From assembly GCA_963514095.1 (NCBI GenBank), contig OY741276.1:10697266-10761265 (forward strand): a stretch of 64,000 nt of DNA. The letters are read 5' to 3'. Within the stretch, counting starts at the first letter, position 1, and each line of letters begins with the position of its first letter. The notes beneath the pieces are model-generated. The model did no database searches. It worked only from the letters and a program-made list of their open reading frames with translations, and had not been told where the DNA came from. The translations under genes and the position numbers were made by a program. Below, piece after piece: positions 35,502 through 48,225 of this stretch. This DNA comes from Eutrigla gurnardus (Eukaryota > Chordata > Actinopteri > Perciformes > Triglidae).

Positions 35502-38279
35502 GTCTCAGGGTCAACTAGTCTCCTTCCCACAGGACCCGACATGAAATGTCAACTCAGCGTTATTAGATGACAAAGTATTCAAGTAAAGACAAGATGTTTC
35601 CCAAAATTGATCCATAGCCTATTTGCATTGCATCAGCTTTTAAGTGACATACATTAGTGTATGTCGTATATCCATGCCTCCTAGAAAGTGTGTGGCTGTG
35701 TGTTGTGTTATCGGCCCCCTACTTGGAACTACTAATAGCTTGCAGCTCTGCCGTTCTCCTAAATGGAAGAGATAGGATGCTGATGGAGGGCTTTAGTCCT
35801 CGGAGAATTTGTCGGCCACGAGGGACCAATATTCAAACCCACGATGCTTGACAAATGCAGGTACAAGAGTTTTTGTGGCGAAGACTGCACCTTCTTAGAA
35901 ATATGTGATTGTGAAAAACAATCAGTAGGACAAACTGTAACAGGTGCTCTGTTTTTGTGTCCATCAGTAATTTTTATCATTGAGATGCGTCCACACTGAT
36001 ATTCAAAGTCACTCTTCTTTCTTGAATCACAGCATGCATGTATTGTAAGTAAGAAAACACGTATATGTGGTTGAGATTTTTCTTTTACTGCAGCTGCAGG
36101 ATGGCTACTGTATATCTCAGTAAAGCCAATAATGCTGTGTAGGGTACTCACTGATTAAAGCAAGAAAGCAACGTTTATCTCAGAAATATCAAAATGATCT
36201 GAACAACAGAGCATTATCATGGGGTCAATTAATGTGAACCAAACTAATTAAATAAGCAATTAGTAACACAATTTCACAGCCGACAGCAGCCTCTTACAGC
36301 ATTTCTAAGGCCGGCTGAAATGGTTTCGTAACAATATAATGTTTTTATCATTCAAAGCTCAGAAAAAGAAACCTAATTAAAATGATTTAAAATGACCTGG
36401 ATTGTGTTGAGCCACCGTCAGCCCCCACAGTTACCTGTAAAACATGAGTGCACAGTGGGGTCAGCTCCTCTGGCGGGCGACTTGAGCATATGCGCCAACC
36501 CCTGGAGGCCCGATCAGATGTGTAATTGAGGGCCATAACAGCTGCTACATTCCACCTTATACAGCTGGTTATTCCCTTCATTTCACTTAAACACCAGCCC
36601 TTCATCCTGTGACACTGACACGACCTGCTTCTCAGTCCCCAGGTAAGGCTGTTGGGCTGTGACTTATAGTGACACCCATATACAGAAAGAGAAGGAATCG
36701 TTAATACAAAACTGCAACGCATGATTTCCTTTGTTACATGTTTGTTTTTAAACAATTTGAGACATTGCTTCCTTCTTCCAATGCTGTCTTTGAAAATGAC
36801 TGCCACGCTGTTAAATATCTGTTTCAACGCACTCTTGCTGTTGATTAAAAGTCTCATATTTTATGCCTTGTGGTTATAAGCCCGTTTCCCAGCATGTCAT
36901 AGCACAGGTGTAATTGATCACATTAATTATGCTCGTGACAACATGTTAAGTTACTTTAGTCTAATATGGGGCATGAACAGCTGTCTCTTTAACGACTAAC
37001 GACTAACTCATGTGTCAGCGTTTTCTTTATACGGTTACACACAGACTCCTGCATTCATGTGTATGTGTGTGTGTGCTGTTTGTGTATGATTGACACTTCT
37101 GAAGATATCCCCCATATCTGGTGTCGTGAACAGTTGACCTGTGGTGTACTTTTCACATACACAGTGAGAGGGAGTGATGGATGCACAGTCTGACAGACAG
37201 ATGAGGTAGAGGAATCATTTTACAATATATTGGGTCAAAGGTGAGTCAACCCGGAGAAGCAGAGCGGCCGCACAGGAACGCAACTCGTTCAGCACACACA
37301 CACAGACACACACATTTTCTTTGATCCGGCCGTTTCCATCTGTCTCGCTCTCATACTCTCACACACAAACGCATACACAGACGACTTTCGGGCCTCACAT
37401 CTGACCTTGCCACAGGCAATTTCAGTCGGTACGTTTTCTGACATTTTAGGGCACCGGTTAATCTTTTAATTTACCTGGGTTCTGCTCTTTTCTGCCCTGC
37501 TTTTCTCCACACTGACCTGTCATCAGCCGGGCCACTGAGCTAATGCTATGTATTATTTTTGTTGTTTTACTAAGGCCATTAGAAGTCTGTAATCTAAAGC
37601 TTGTGGTCTGTTCTTTCGGCTGACATTCTACTTTTTAAGTTCTGTTGATATTGTATCAAGACGAGCACACAGCATTACTTGGAATGACTGGCCCGTGCTC
37701 GGCTATTTTAAGTCTCATTAAATGTCTTACTCTTGCAATGGCGGTGGCTTTTTGTGTAGAATATTGTAGGATATTTATCAAATAGTCTTCACAGTGAGTT
37801 GCTGAGATGGTAGTGGCTAATAGACATGTGTTTGTTTTCAAATAAAGGATATGATTAGAGGCCTGCCAGACAAAACGTTTTTAGGAAGTTTTCAAGGTTC
37901 AATGCTGACACTCATTCATGCGACCCGGTAAGTGTTGTTTACAGTAAGGTTATTTTTAGACAATTAAATTGCACAGTTTTACAATGAATCATTCAAATGC
38001 TTATTGTTCTGCCCGTTAAGCTTAATTTAATGTTCAGTCAAATCCCATTATTGCAAAGAATATTAAATGAATTACTGAAACAATGCCCCGTTTAAACGGT
38101 ACAGAATAAAGCTGAACGCAAGCTTGTGAACTGAATCTAGATTGATGTATTAGCCGTTTACCCTCTGTAAGTTGATGGTAGATAGATATTTAACATGGGT
38201 TATGGACATGCATACTAAATGTGTGAAATGAAGAAAAAAAATCTCCTGCTGGGGAAAACAGTTTAGAAATCAATTAAAG

Positions 38280-38280
<1 letters not shown>

Positions 38281-38337
<57 letters not shown>
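38281..38337. repeat. (AC)n microsatellite
   Basis: A perfect array of about 28 units, 175 bp before a second CA array in the same orientation. Confidence 0.97.
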
Positions 38338-38341
<4 letters not shown>

Positions 38342-38507
38342 GTTAAGACCTATAAAGGCAGCTTATTCTATTTGTTTCAGCCATTGATCAGTTCATAACT
38401 AAATGTCAGCTTGCATATCGTCATATTTGCTGGGGCTTGTTGCGGTGCTTGTGTGTGCACACGCGTCTCTGTGGATCTGTGGTCTGATCAATAAACTGAA
38501 ATGCCGA

Positions 38508-38511
<4 letters not shown>

Positions 38512-38587
<76 letters not shown>
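38512..38587. repeat. (CA)n microsatellite, ~38 units
   Basis: A perfect 76-bp array. Open frames across it are Thr-His or Cys-Val repeats and not genes. Confidence 0.97.
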
Positions 38588-38589
<2 letters not shown>

Positions 38590-39125
38590 GTTTTGTGCTG
38601 CTACATGCACACACGTAGGCACACATGGAAACCAACACACCCAAAAGCAGTTCGCCGATGATGGATGTCTGGCATGCTGGCCCCGTTACCCTTTGCCATC
38701 ATAACACATGCGATCAAAGGCTTTCGCTGTCCCAGCATTATATTATATGTCAACCGCCGAGAGAGGGAGAGGAGACAGTCGGGGCGATGGAGATTGAGAA
38801 GGAGAAGCTCACGACCGTGGAGAAATGTCTGCTGAAAGGACCAAAAAAAAGGGAATGACTCCTTCTTTTTCTGCTCTCTCCTCGTTTTCATCAGAAAGTG
38901 AGTGATTGATCAATAATGTCGTTGGTGTGTGTGGTGGGCTGGTGAGCGGGGCGAGGCCTTGCCACTATGAGGTTTGGTGGCTTTTGTTGAGCGTGACAGC
39001 TCTGAGAGAGAGCGAGAGAGAGACCTTGTCAGATGGGGTTTGCAAAGGGTAAAATGTTCTTGAGCAATCAGTGAAAAAGTACACACATAAATTAACACGC
39101 AAAGACACAATCTGGATAATTCAGT

Positions 39126-39126
39126 A

Positions 39127-39154
<28 letters not shown>
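39126..39154. repeat. (TC)n microsatellite
   Basis: About 14 TC units in intron. Confidence 0.93.
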
Positions 39155-39158
<4 letters not shown>

Positions 39159-41560
39159 ACTAGCGTACAAGCACTACCTGTATAGTTTTAGGATCACTGC
39201 CATGAATCAGACTAATTAAACAGACAGTAGCGGTCATGCTTTAGAGTCATTAGTTGTTGGGAGGAATCACACCCCCCTCATGACTTATTTTTGTTAGCCC
39301 TTTTTTACAATGGGATGATTTGACCATAAACCGTTTTAATTACATGCAGTTTCTCACCGACACACATTGTATGTGTGCGTATGGTTTATGCTGTATGCAT
39401 GGCCTTCCACTAAAAAACATGTTTTTTATTACATTTTTGTTTGAAAATTCATCACCAAGACATTCTAGTATGAGCAGACTCTCACGGGTAAATTACTTTA
39501 CAATTATTGCCCTCTACAGACAGCAGAAATGTATAATATGCTACTATCATATATGTGGCATGTAATATTTAGTATGGACGGAAACATTTATGAGCACATT
39601 TTGTCGATGTTTAAAATGCTTTATTCATCACGCGCCGTTCGTCCAACTCACTCGCTTAACACTTTCGCCGAATTGTACGCCATTACTCACTACCATGACT
39701 TATTATTATAGTGGATTAATCCCTCACTGGTTCCCTGAACCATTACATTTTTCTTGTTTGTAAGTATTCTGAAGCAATATGAACCTTAAACATAGATATG
39801 ACACTGAGCTGTCTTGAAAATGAGTGAGAATATTTGCAGTTTGTTTGTGTTATTTGCTTTGTGTTAGCCAGCGGTCTACGGGTGGTTTGTTTAAACCCAC
39901 AAGCCATGTGCTGCAGCAACAAGTCAGACTGCACAGTGCCACCGTCCTAAGCCGCTTACATGACACGACACTGCTCCAGACATAGATGTCATATCCCAGA
40001 TGTGCAGGTACATGCGTGTTGAGTGAGTTTATGCCGCTACACGACATGCAGGTATCGTCTAATCTGTTTCCATGATGACATACGAGTGTGTAAAGTGCCC
40101 GGATGCAGTGGTTTATTCATAAAGCATCGGCTTTAGATTAGCACTTGTAGCACCGACGGAGTCCCTGTTTGCACGCTATCAATCAGTCAACTATGGGAAT
40201 CCATAGAGCAAAACTGTGTCATATTGCACCACCCTCTGCTTGACATCACCTCTCCTTAACACACAAGTGTGCCAACACATACTTGGCATGAAGACGCACA
40301 CAATAAAACATGCATAAGGCACACAGTGGGAGTAGGGGGAGTGAGGCAGGCAACATTAAGCTTAAATGGCAGCAGTGAAATGCGGCACTTTTAAGGTATT
40401 GGGGAGAAAGTGCATCAGTTAGCATGCACTAAATGCTTTATTCATAAACAGGAAGGGTGGAGGGGGGAGGCCATGCGATTAGAGCTTTGAGTAATAATGT
40501 GAGAATTTAGGTAAGAGAGAGGAAGGCGGCAAAGAGGTCTGTTAACGAATGAGCTATGAAAACAGGAGAATATAGGAAACCGAATAGTATGAAGTTGTCG
40601 CAAGCCTTAAAATGGGCAGAGAGTCTCTTCTCCATTCCTTCCCTCAGTCTTCACGAACACAAAAATCTGCTTACCATGTCGTAAAGTGCTTCATCAATAG
40701 GAAATCCAATAAAGGAAGACAGAATTGGCCTCTAATTGTACTTTCTGGGAATCACCCGACATTAAACCCAAGCAACTTCTGGTCTCTGTTCTACCTCCTC
40801 TATGTCTGTCTCTCCATTGCTTTGCACTTTTAGCTTCTCTGTCCATTTCCTCTCCGTCTTACAGCATTTCAGTGGAATGGAATCTTTGAGATGATGACAG
40901 TGATCACACTCCCCCACTTCAAGACCCAGACCCAGACACCGTATCCACCCCCACGCACACATACATAGACACAGAAACACAAATTAATAATAGTAATCGG
41001 AATGCAGGCTTGGATGGACCAGGTGGATGCGGCGTGGCGAGCTTTTTGACTGACTAAATGGATGCATTACCATGTAGCACGGCAAATAAAATGACATCTC
41101 TCAGGGCAAATAATGCATTAGTGGTCTGAGTGTGAGGGGAAGGCAGTGATAGAAATGGGTCCGTGCGAGAGCTTGTTTATTTATTGTGTTTTTTTTTTTT
41201 TAGATGTCTGTCTTTGTGCAGCTTTTGTGCACAACTCTCGCCTGCATGTTCAAGTGTGAAGTTTGGAGATTGCATCCCGGTGTTTGGAGGCTGGGCTGTA
41301 GGCTATTTGCTTGATTTGATCACAAATAGTGCATGAAATTAAATTACGCAACTAATTTTCAATTTAGAGCACTTTATTCAACAGCGACGCCCACTCTCCC
41401 TCTTCAAGCTTCCCCCACAATGTACTTACACAATATCTGCCTTTGCATTAATATTCCTCATTCTCTCACACACATAATCACACACGCAGTCCTATATGTG
41501 GATACTATCCAGTCTGCACAAGTGTGGAACAAACAGTTATTCTGTGTTTGACTTGGTGTT

Positions 41561-41561
<1 letters not shown>

Positions 41562-41651
<90 letters not shown>
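41562..41651. repeat. (GT)n microsatellite, ~45 units
   Basis: A 90-bp array with one C interruption near 41616, intronic and 2.9 kb upstream of the 54-bp exon. Confidence 0.97.
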
Positions 41652-41653
<2 letters not shown>

Positions 41654-42230
41654 AATATTGTTAAATCCACCCTGCTTTTGTCAAGTCAGGCCTTGATATG
41701 AGCAGCAAACCTTGACTCCGAATGTCAGCCAACAGCAGCTGTTTGCCAGAATCAATGATTTCCTCTTTGTTGGACTCCTTCAGGAGTGACATGTGGACAG
41801 AGGTCATTACAAGATCAAAACGATGTTTGCTGGTATCGCTGCCACGCCGTAAAAAGCATACAAGACTGGGGGTTGCACGGTGGTGAGATGTTGCAGATCA
41901 GTCTGCCTTCAGACTTTAGAAAAGGCTCACTTCTATTGACACCGAGTGATTGGATTCGTCCCCGGACGGCAGAGCTGCCGTCTTGTTTGATCTTCCGACT
42001 TCAGAGAGTGAGAACGGAGCAGGAATGAAGCTTTTGTAGGAGCTGGTCATTGAGGTCACTGTGGATTTCGGCAGTAGCATTAAGGGAAGTGAGTCTTACC
42101 TGCCATGTTGGTCGTGAGATGTTAGAAAAGGCTGTGGTTTGTCTGTTTGTTTGTTTGTTTGCTCGTGTGGACAGATGCACATGCACACAAACAAGGCAGT
42201 CGTGGATGTTGGCTGGGGTGTTTGTTGTAG

Positions 42231-42231
<1 letters not shown>

Positions 42232-42296
<65 letters not shown>
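42232..42296. repeat. (TG)n microsatellite, ~32 units
   Basis: A perfect 65-bp array, preceded at about 42136-42160 by a short (TTTG)n run. Confidence 0.97.
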
Positions 42297-42298
<2 letters not shown>

Positions 42299-44472
42299 GC
42301 GAGACACCGGGAGAAGGAGCGAGAGTTTATTGAACAAGTCCAACCTCTGAGGAGTCACGTCTAGTGTTAGGAGTCTGCCCTTTCGCTAATTAGCTCGGAA
42401 CATCTGCCCAGACGGCTGCCAGAGGGAGGTTATAATGGGAGAAGTGGAAACACTAGCATTCTGCCAACACTTGCATACAGGCAAACAGCATCAGCATATA
42501 TGCGTTCGCATTACTTCACGTAGCCACAAATTAAGGCACACTCACACATTGTTTTTTTGTTTGGGAAGTTAGTTTTGCTCTTAATCGTACGTCAATATCC
42601 TCTAAAACCTTAATGAGAACGGGGCAGACAGGCAGAGACATGGAGAGTAGAAGAACAGCTTGACAAACCTCCCTCATTCACTGCTGCTTGTTTCTCTTTT
42701 TGCAACGCTCTGATAGATAGAGACAGAAACAGCATGAGAGGACAAAAAAGAAAAAGATTAATAACCTCCTGTATTGCAGTGTTTGCCGTTGTTTTGATTT
42801 CAGCTTCGTCCCAAAGGGAAGTCTGGGTAAATTCTGGAGGTAGAAGTAGAGACTGACACAGACGCTGTCGGAAAGGATGAATTAAGGCCAAAAATCCAGT
42901 TTTGTATTCCTCTCCATCATTGCCCTGCCGTGCCCGACTCGCTGTCTGTGTCGCAGCCATGTTTCCCGGAGACAAAGTACTTTACGGCAGCCGTCGATGT
43001 TGTGATGATGAAGTTTTATGAAGACTCCGTGGGAGATTAAACCACTATTAGCCACGCTCCGTCAGCCCTCTCCAGCTGTTGCCTTTTGTTTACGGCTAAA
43101 AAGTGTTTTATGACACACGCTGCCATAGTCACCTAAACAATTATAGCAAATGATATACGGGTGGCGCTGTATTTTTTACACCAGCAGGGGAGGGAGGGAG
43201 GGAGGGAGACGGAGGGAAAGGGAAAGGAGCGGGGCGCAGTCGGAGTGAGAGGCGAGCACTTACAGCAGAGCAGAGACGATGAGGAGAGGCAGGAGCAGCG
43301 ATGAGAGGGTCGGGTGGGATTGGGAGGCAACGGGAAAAATCAAGCATTTCTGACACATCAAAGTCAAAAGCAGGGCTGAACCCTCATTCGCGTTTTGAAA
43401 GTAAATGATACCGATGGAGTGATATGCCTTGAAATAGACTCGTAAAGAGAGAGGTGGTTAAAGGATGAAACACGGGAGAGAGACGGAGAACAGAGAGTGT
43501 ATAATAAAAGATGGTGGTAAACCAAATATTACTGTCACAGTGCTATTTGGTTTTGAGTTAGTGGAGCAAGAGAACCGCAGGGATACACTTAAACATCTAT
43601 TATCTGCTTCCCTACTTATGTTCTGAATGGCACCGCCGTTTATCGCTCACAAATGTTACCTTTAGCCATCCTTAGGCGATGCTCAACTATGAAAGTTAAT
43701 AACTTCCCAGGTGTGCGAGAGCAGCAATAATGTTGGGCAATGTGTTGGGCACAGGGAAAGGCTCGACCTCGTGCTTGAGGAGTGATTGAGAAGGATGCAC
43801 CGGTCACAAAGGGACAAAGAGTCATACAGAGAGCGAGCCGAAAGAAAGCATGTGTGCGAATGTACTACTGTGTCATCTAGGCAGCACCATTTAAAGTGTC
43901 CGTGCTGCGGTGTTTAACAATTGTGTAGTCACTGGTTAAGACTTGACACATATAAATATTTAAGTACCATTAACAATTTATGGGAAAGGTTTTTATTTTT
44001 CCTCCGTGCCGAAACGTGCTATTTTGAGGCGGCGTGTTTTTTTTTTTTGCGGCTGTGCATGTGTTTCAGAGTCGGAGGACGGAGACGGCGGAGAGTGACG
44101 TAAGCAGTAATTAGAGAGAAAAGTTCCAATGTTAAGATTCAAGTCTGTGAGTGTTGCGTGGCACACGAGCGAGCCTCGCCACATTTGCATGTGTTTGGAA
44201 AAGATGTTTTGATTGATACCTCAATCACCTTTTGAAGTTGACTCCAATCACATTGGGTTTCAGCCTCGCACATTTACATAATGTTGCTTTCCATAATGTT
44301 CACACTTCAGTTACCCTGAATGATGATATTCGAGGCATAAAATATCTTTAAAGGCAACAATAAGGGATTTATATTTCTTACTAAGGAACTCTTAAAGCTT
44401 AAAAATGTTTTCTCCTAACTCACTTCCCTGATTTCAACCATATCAATGACATCCTTTTTCTCTCCTCCTCAG

Positions 44473-44506
44473 TTCTAAACGTGATGATGTGTTTTGTGTG
44501 TTGCAG
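44473..44506 (+). promoter_or_regulatory. grid2: Branch point and 3' splice site of the 54-bp exon
   Basis: A strong pyrimidine tract ends in CTCCTCCTCAG at 44472. The homologous coding sequence starts 34 bases later, after TGTGTTGCAG (44506). Between them lies TTCTAAAC, a good branch-point match with the candidate A at 44478-44479, about 27 nt before the used AG. The upstream AG therefore sits 5' of the branch point and is a decoy. Use of it would add 34 nt and shift the frame. Confidence 0.6.
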
Positions 44507-44560
44507 GTGGTGGAGACCAACCTGGTGGCCTTCGATTGTCACTGGATCCTGATTAATGAG
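44507..44560 (+). CDS. grid2: grid2 54-bp exon, ATD
   Basis: This small internal exon is phase 0 to phase 0, encoding 18 residues: VVETNLVAFDCHWILINE. It follows TTGCAG and precedes donor GTGAGC. It aligns with GluD2 at about residues 247-264. The mammalian protein has the same residues with Ile for Leu, and the preceding exon ends exactly on the expected Thr-Glu. GRID1 would read ASKDSHW in place of VAFDCHW, so this exon is diagnostic for grid2. It is the shortest exon here and sits between introns of 21.3 and 7.4 kb. Its length is a multiple of three, so skipping it would delete 18 residues in frame. Confidence 0.96.
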
Positions 44561-45198
44561 GTGAGCGCCGCAGCAATGATTTATGGATTCCGTACCGGGC
44601 ATGTCTTTAGTTCACCTTATTGTTTCTATTATCCTGGGAATATTTATGGCTTTATATCCCGAGCCCCTCTAATCTCTTCATTGTGTTTGAAGGAGAGAGG
44701 AGTGGTTAAGAAGTTGTCAACTTCTTATGTTCAGTTCATCCAATAACATGAACCATCTTACGCTGCCGTGCTTCCCTGGCAGAGTCAATGCAGTAAAGAT
44801 TGTATATTGTTTATCCATTATTGAGGATAGAACCACTTGTATACAAGCGTTACATTTTCAGACAAAAGTGACCTTGGAAGAATTCCTTTGGATGAGCATA
44901 AACTCCGGTTCAGAATCAGTATTACTACTTAATTATTAAGGACTTTCTTGATTAATGAGAGCAGACAAGCACTGACAGTCCACAAAGTCCTTCCCCTACT
45001 CCTCAGACAGTATGCCTTTTGTCCTGGGGTTTGTCTTTAGTTCATGTTCTTAATAACCAATCACAGTGACTAGTGGTCATTAGAGAAACATAATTAAACT
45101 TTAATATCGGCTCTACTTCCATAATGATTTTGAATAGGAACACATCTTTGATCTTGCATCATGGTAAGTGCCTTTTTATGAAAAACCAGCAGAATCAG

Positions 45199-45201
<3 letters not shown>

Positions 45202-45282
<81 letters not shown>
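45202..45282. repeat. (TG)n microsatellite, ~40 units
   Basis: An 81-bp perfect array. It is the 5' partner of the inverted CA array 104 bp downstream. Confidence 0.97.
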
Positions 45283-45285
<3 letters not shown>

Positions 45286-45382
45286 GGTGTCTATGTACAC
45301 TGCTGGCTAATGCACTGTGTCTTGGTAGCCTTGGGCATTACAGTGAACTGGCAGGGCACAGCAGGGGCTCCATGCTGCTTCA

Positions 45383-45386
<4 letters not shown>

Positions 45387-45452
<66 letters not shown>
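45387..45452. repeat. (CA)n microsatellite, 33 units
   Basis: A 66-bp perfect array, complementary to the TG array at 45202-45282. It is followed by an A-rich stretch at about 45471-45483. Confidence 0.97.
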
Positions 45453-45453
<1 letters not shown>

Positions 45454-48044
45454 GCAACCATACACACAAGCAAAAAAAAAAAACAATATTTACTTAGGAG
45501 CGATGGAAACCCCAACTCAGAAAACAAGAAAAGCTACTCAGATCCTTTGGTATACTGTAGTTTGTCTCGCTCCCCGATCCATCTTCGAGTCGTAGCCTGT
45601 AATGTCGCCACAAGCTGCAAGACTCGGCAGTCCTATTACTTGCTCAGTTATGCAAAGAGAGTCTTGTTTGAAACCAATGTTAGTATGCATGCCATCCATT
45701 AATGCTGCAGGGAGAGCCAATCATTATTTTCTGATGTTTGCTTTTAGAATGTTAGCCTTGCCACATGAAGGTTTTTATTTTTTGCTATTTCATATGGATG
45801 AGAGGATGCAGCAACGCAGTCACAATCCCCGCAAGTACCTCAGATAACCTCTCAGTATTGTTTTTTTTTTTTTTTTTTGCACTTTCTAAAATGCTAATGC
45901 TTCCAGGGAGTGAGGGGAAAGAATGAGACTCGCCTCTGCACTTTAATGAAGATGGCAGTCTTCTTAGAGGTAGAAAATGTGGATAAATCAGTTGGAAACA
46001 ACCGCTGTATTCGTTACTGGCTTCATAGAAGGAAGGTCATGCTGCTTAAATGTGTCTCCTCTGCTAATTGAACTGAATGACGTATGATCATGTGCATTTC
46101 CTCGTGTAACACTGGAAAACGTGAACTCTCACTTAAAAAAACAGGAACAAACCCATCCGTGTTCTTTCCTAGCAGAGCTGTCTTTGTATGCAAGCAGATG
46201 GCAATGTCAAGCAACCTACTGAGAAGTCTATCATTACTCGACTTCCTGGTAGGCTAAATTCACATCTAGCTGTCTAATAGACTGCTTTGCATCTTGTCAA
46301 GCATCTGGTATTGTCTCACACTCTTCAGGCCTCCTGGCAGCAACCAGCTCGTTGCTTAGCTTTCTGGAAGGCTTAACATGTCATTCTGCAGCCTGTGTGT
46401 ACGTCTAGCAGCATGCAGCCTGTAACACTTTGTACCTGCTGCCTTTGAGGAATCAGTGGTGGAATGCAGTCAGGCAGGCCAATGCTTCCTCGGCTGTGAA
46501 GTATGTTTCCTTACTGTAATTACAGATTTTAAAAAAAGCAAACAAACATGCAAAATGTGTAAAATGCCAGCCGGTGTGAACAGTACCAGGTCTGCTTTTT
46601 TTTGCATAATTCATACGTTTTCTAACGCCACACTTTCACAGAAAGTGACACATGGTTTTAGTTGTTTTTCTTGAAGCAGTATGCAGATTAGCTTGTGTCT
46701 ACCATGTGATACAGTTTGGTTATCACGTGTAGTCGGCTCATTGAAAAGAAAAAGAGAGAGGTTGAGAATTTCATCAAATGGCCACCTGAAGCTGGTTCAG
46801 AGAATCTATCCTCATAGACCCCCATGTTAAAATGCTCAACTTTATGGAAGTTATAAACATGTTTGCAGCCTGTTACAAAGTAGTTGTTGTCTCTATAGCT
46901 AATATCCCCATTCAAGACAACGGTACTGTAACTGCATTTTTATAAAACGTACCTGTTTAAATTAGAAAAGTTAAGCTTAATTGAGGGCATGACCACTTTG
47001 GGTGTCAGGTGGGTACCAGATCTGGTCTCTCACTGCTAGCCGTCTACTCTGCTGCATCATCAAGGGCCCGCCTCAGCTCCACTAATGATCCACCCCTTTG
47101 CCTAATCTTGGATTAGCCAGGGTTTAGCCTGCGTCATGATTGCCAAAAGGGCTGAAGCTACCATCTTGAAACGTCATATTTTGTCCACATTTTATACAAA
47201 CTGACCACTCCTACTGTGGGAACTGTAGAAGCTGGCAGTGTTAATGTTATTAACTGGCACCAATTAGTATATTACTTACTTACATTAGCAAACGTCCCAC
47301 AGTTCAGTATTCAGCCTTTGCTCTAAAGTGTCGGCATTTCTGATGCTTCTGACATGATGCTCTTAGACTCTAACGCTCTGAACCAAATGTCATGCCACAG
47401 TTTAAGATGTCATCTAAAATACAGCAAGAACCAGTGGAACAAAGTGAGTATGATGAGAGAAGACCAGATCATGGGCAGGACAGAAAGGCTAAATTATCTC
47501 ACTCTGCTCATACTGTCTGCACACATGGCTCTTTCTGAAAACGTGGTAAACTAGTATATTAAATAACTGACATGTATCTGTGCAAATGTTACCTAAGAAA
47601 TCTGAGATTCAGACCCTGGGAAAACTGCACAAATGCTGACACATATCAACAGAGAAACAGTCTTTGACCCAACAGCAACAAGGAAAAATGAGACCTTCGG
47701 GGTGCTGTTCGGCACAACCACAGTGAACTGACACTCAGAGACATTGAATTAGAGTCGTGAAAGTTTTGACAGCAAACGTGGTAAAAAATGTGCAGTTTTC
47801 GTTTGTAAACTGGAGCTTCCTTCCAATATCTACCCAAATCACTAACACTGTCTCAGCCACTGGCAATTAGAAGCTATTCTGATTCATGTCCTTGTTGCCC
47901 ATTTCGTTGAGAAATAGACTAGATGTCAAAACGATCTGTACAGATCGGGAGGTGTTCCCCCTTCTCTGGGCGAGGTGAGGCCAGATCAGCAATTTCTCAG
48001 GGAAAAAAGACAAGCCCTTAGTTTTATTGTTGGGAAAACATCAA

Positions 48045-48225
48045 TTCATCCATTATCTATAACCCCTTATCCTGTCCACGACACTGATAACAGCTGACAT
48101 TGGGTGAAGGCAGGGTACCCCTTGGCAGGTCGCCAGTCTATCACAGGGCTGACACATAGACAGCAGTGTATGCTCATGTTCACACCTGCTTATCTTTGGA
48201 CTGTGGGAGTACCCAGACAAATGTG
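48045..48225. repeat. Teleost interspersed repeat fragment
   Basis: The block begins CATCCATTATCTATAACCCC and continues with CAGCTGACATTGGGTGAAGG, CAGGTCGCCAGTCTATCAC and CTTTGGACTGTGGGAGTACC. I recognise this order of phrases as a very common fish repeat, probably LINE-derived. It appears shortened internally compared with copies I know. No target duplication was found, so the family name is left open. Confidence 0.7.

Larger units (their letters stand above)
23227..44506 (+). other. grid2: grid2 intron, 21,280 bp
   Basis: This is the largest intron in the window. It starts GTAAGA and ends GTGTGTTGCAG. It contains a TTAA-associated transposon relic with a broken THAP frame (24603-25490), a fish-type repeat (30625-30870) and a hAT miniature element (34153-34801). 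A large series of TG and CA arrays lies at 33250-33329, 33418-33491, 35426-35497, 38281-38337, 38512-38587, 41562-41651 and 42232-42296. There are CT or TA/TG tracts at 23868-23905, 26825-26898 and 39126-39154, and a G-quadruplex-type motif at 43187-43207. The rest is unique, AT-rich sequence in which I see no gene. Confidence 0.85.

Noticed and set aside
36387..36857. 156-codon minus-strand frame
   Set aside because: No recognisable motif, no repeat relation and no splice context supporting an exon. Open by chance in low-stop sequence.
41868..41900. GCACGGTGGTG phrase resembling a common fish SINE head
   Set aside because: The following sequence lacks the pol III B box and the rest of the SINE. 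It is a chance match of 11 bases.
45124..45702. 192-codon + strand frame with Cys-Val and Thr-His runs
   Set aside because: It is translation of the TG and CA microsatellites. Similar frames at 33059-33331, 38403-38618, 41458-41670 and 42050-42364 are rejected for the same reason.
46980..47190. Suspected interspersed repeat
   Set aside because: Phrases such as TTGGATTAGCCAGGGTTTAG and CCATCTTGAAACGTCATATT look repeat-like, but I could not find ends, a target duplication or a family, so it is not listed as an element.
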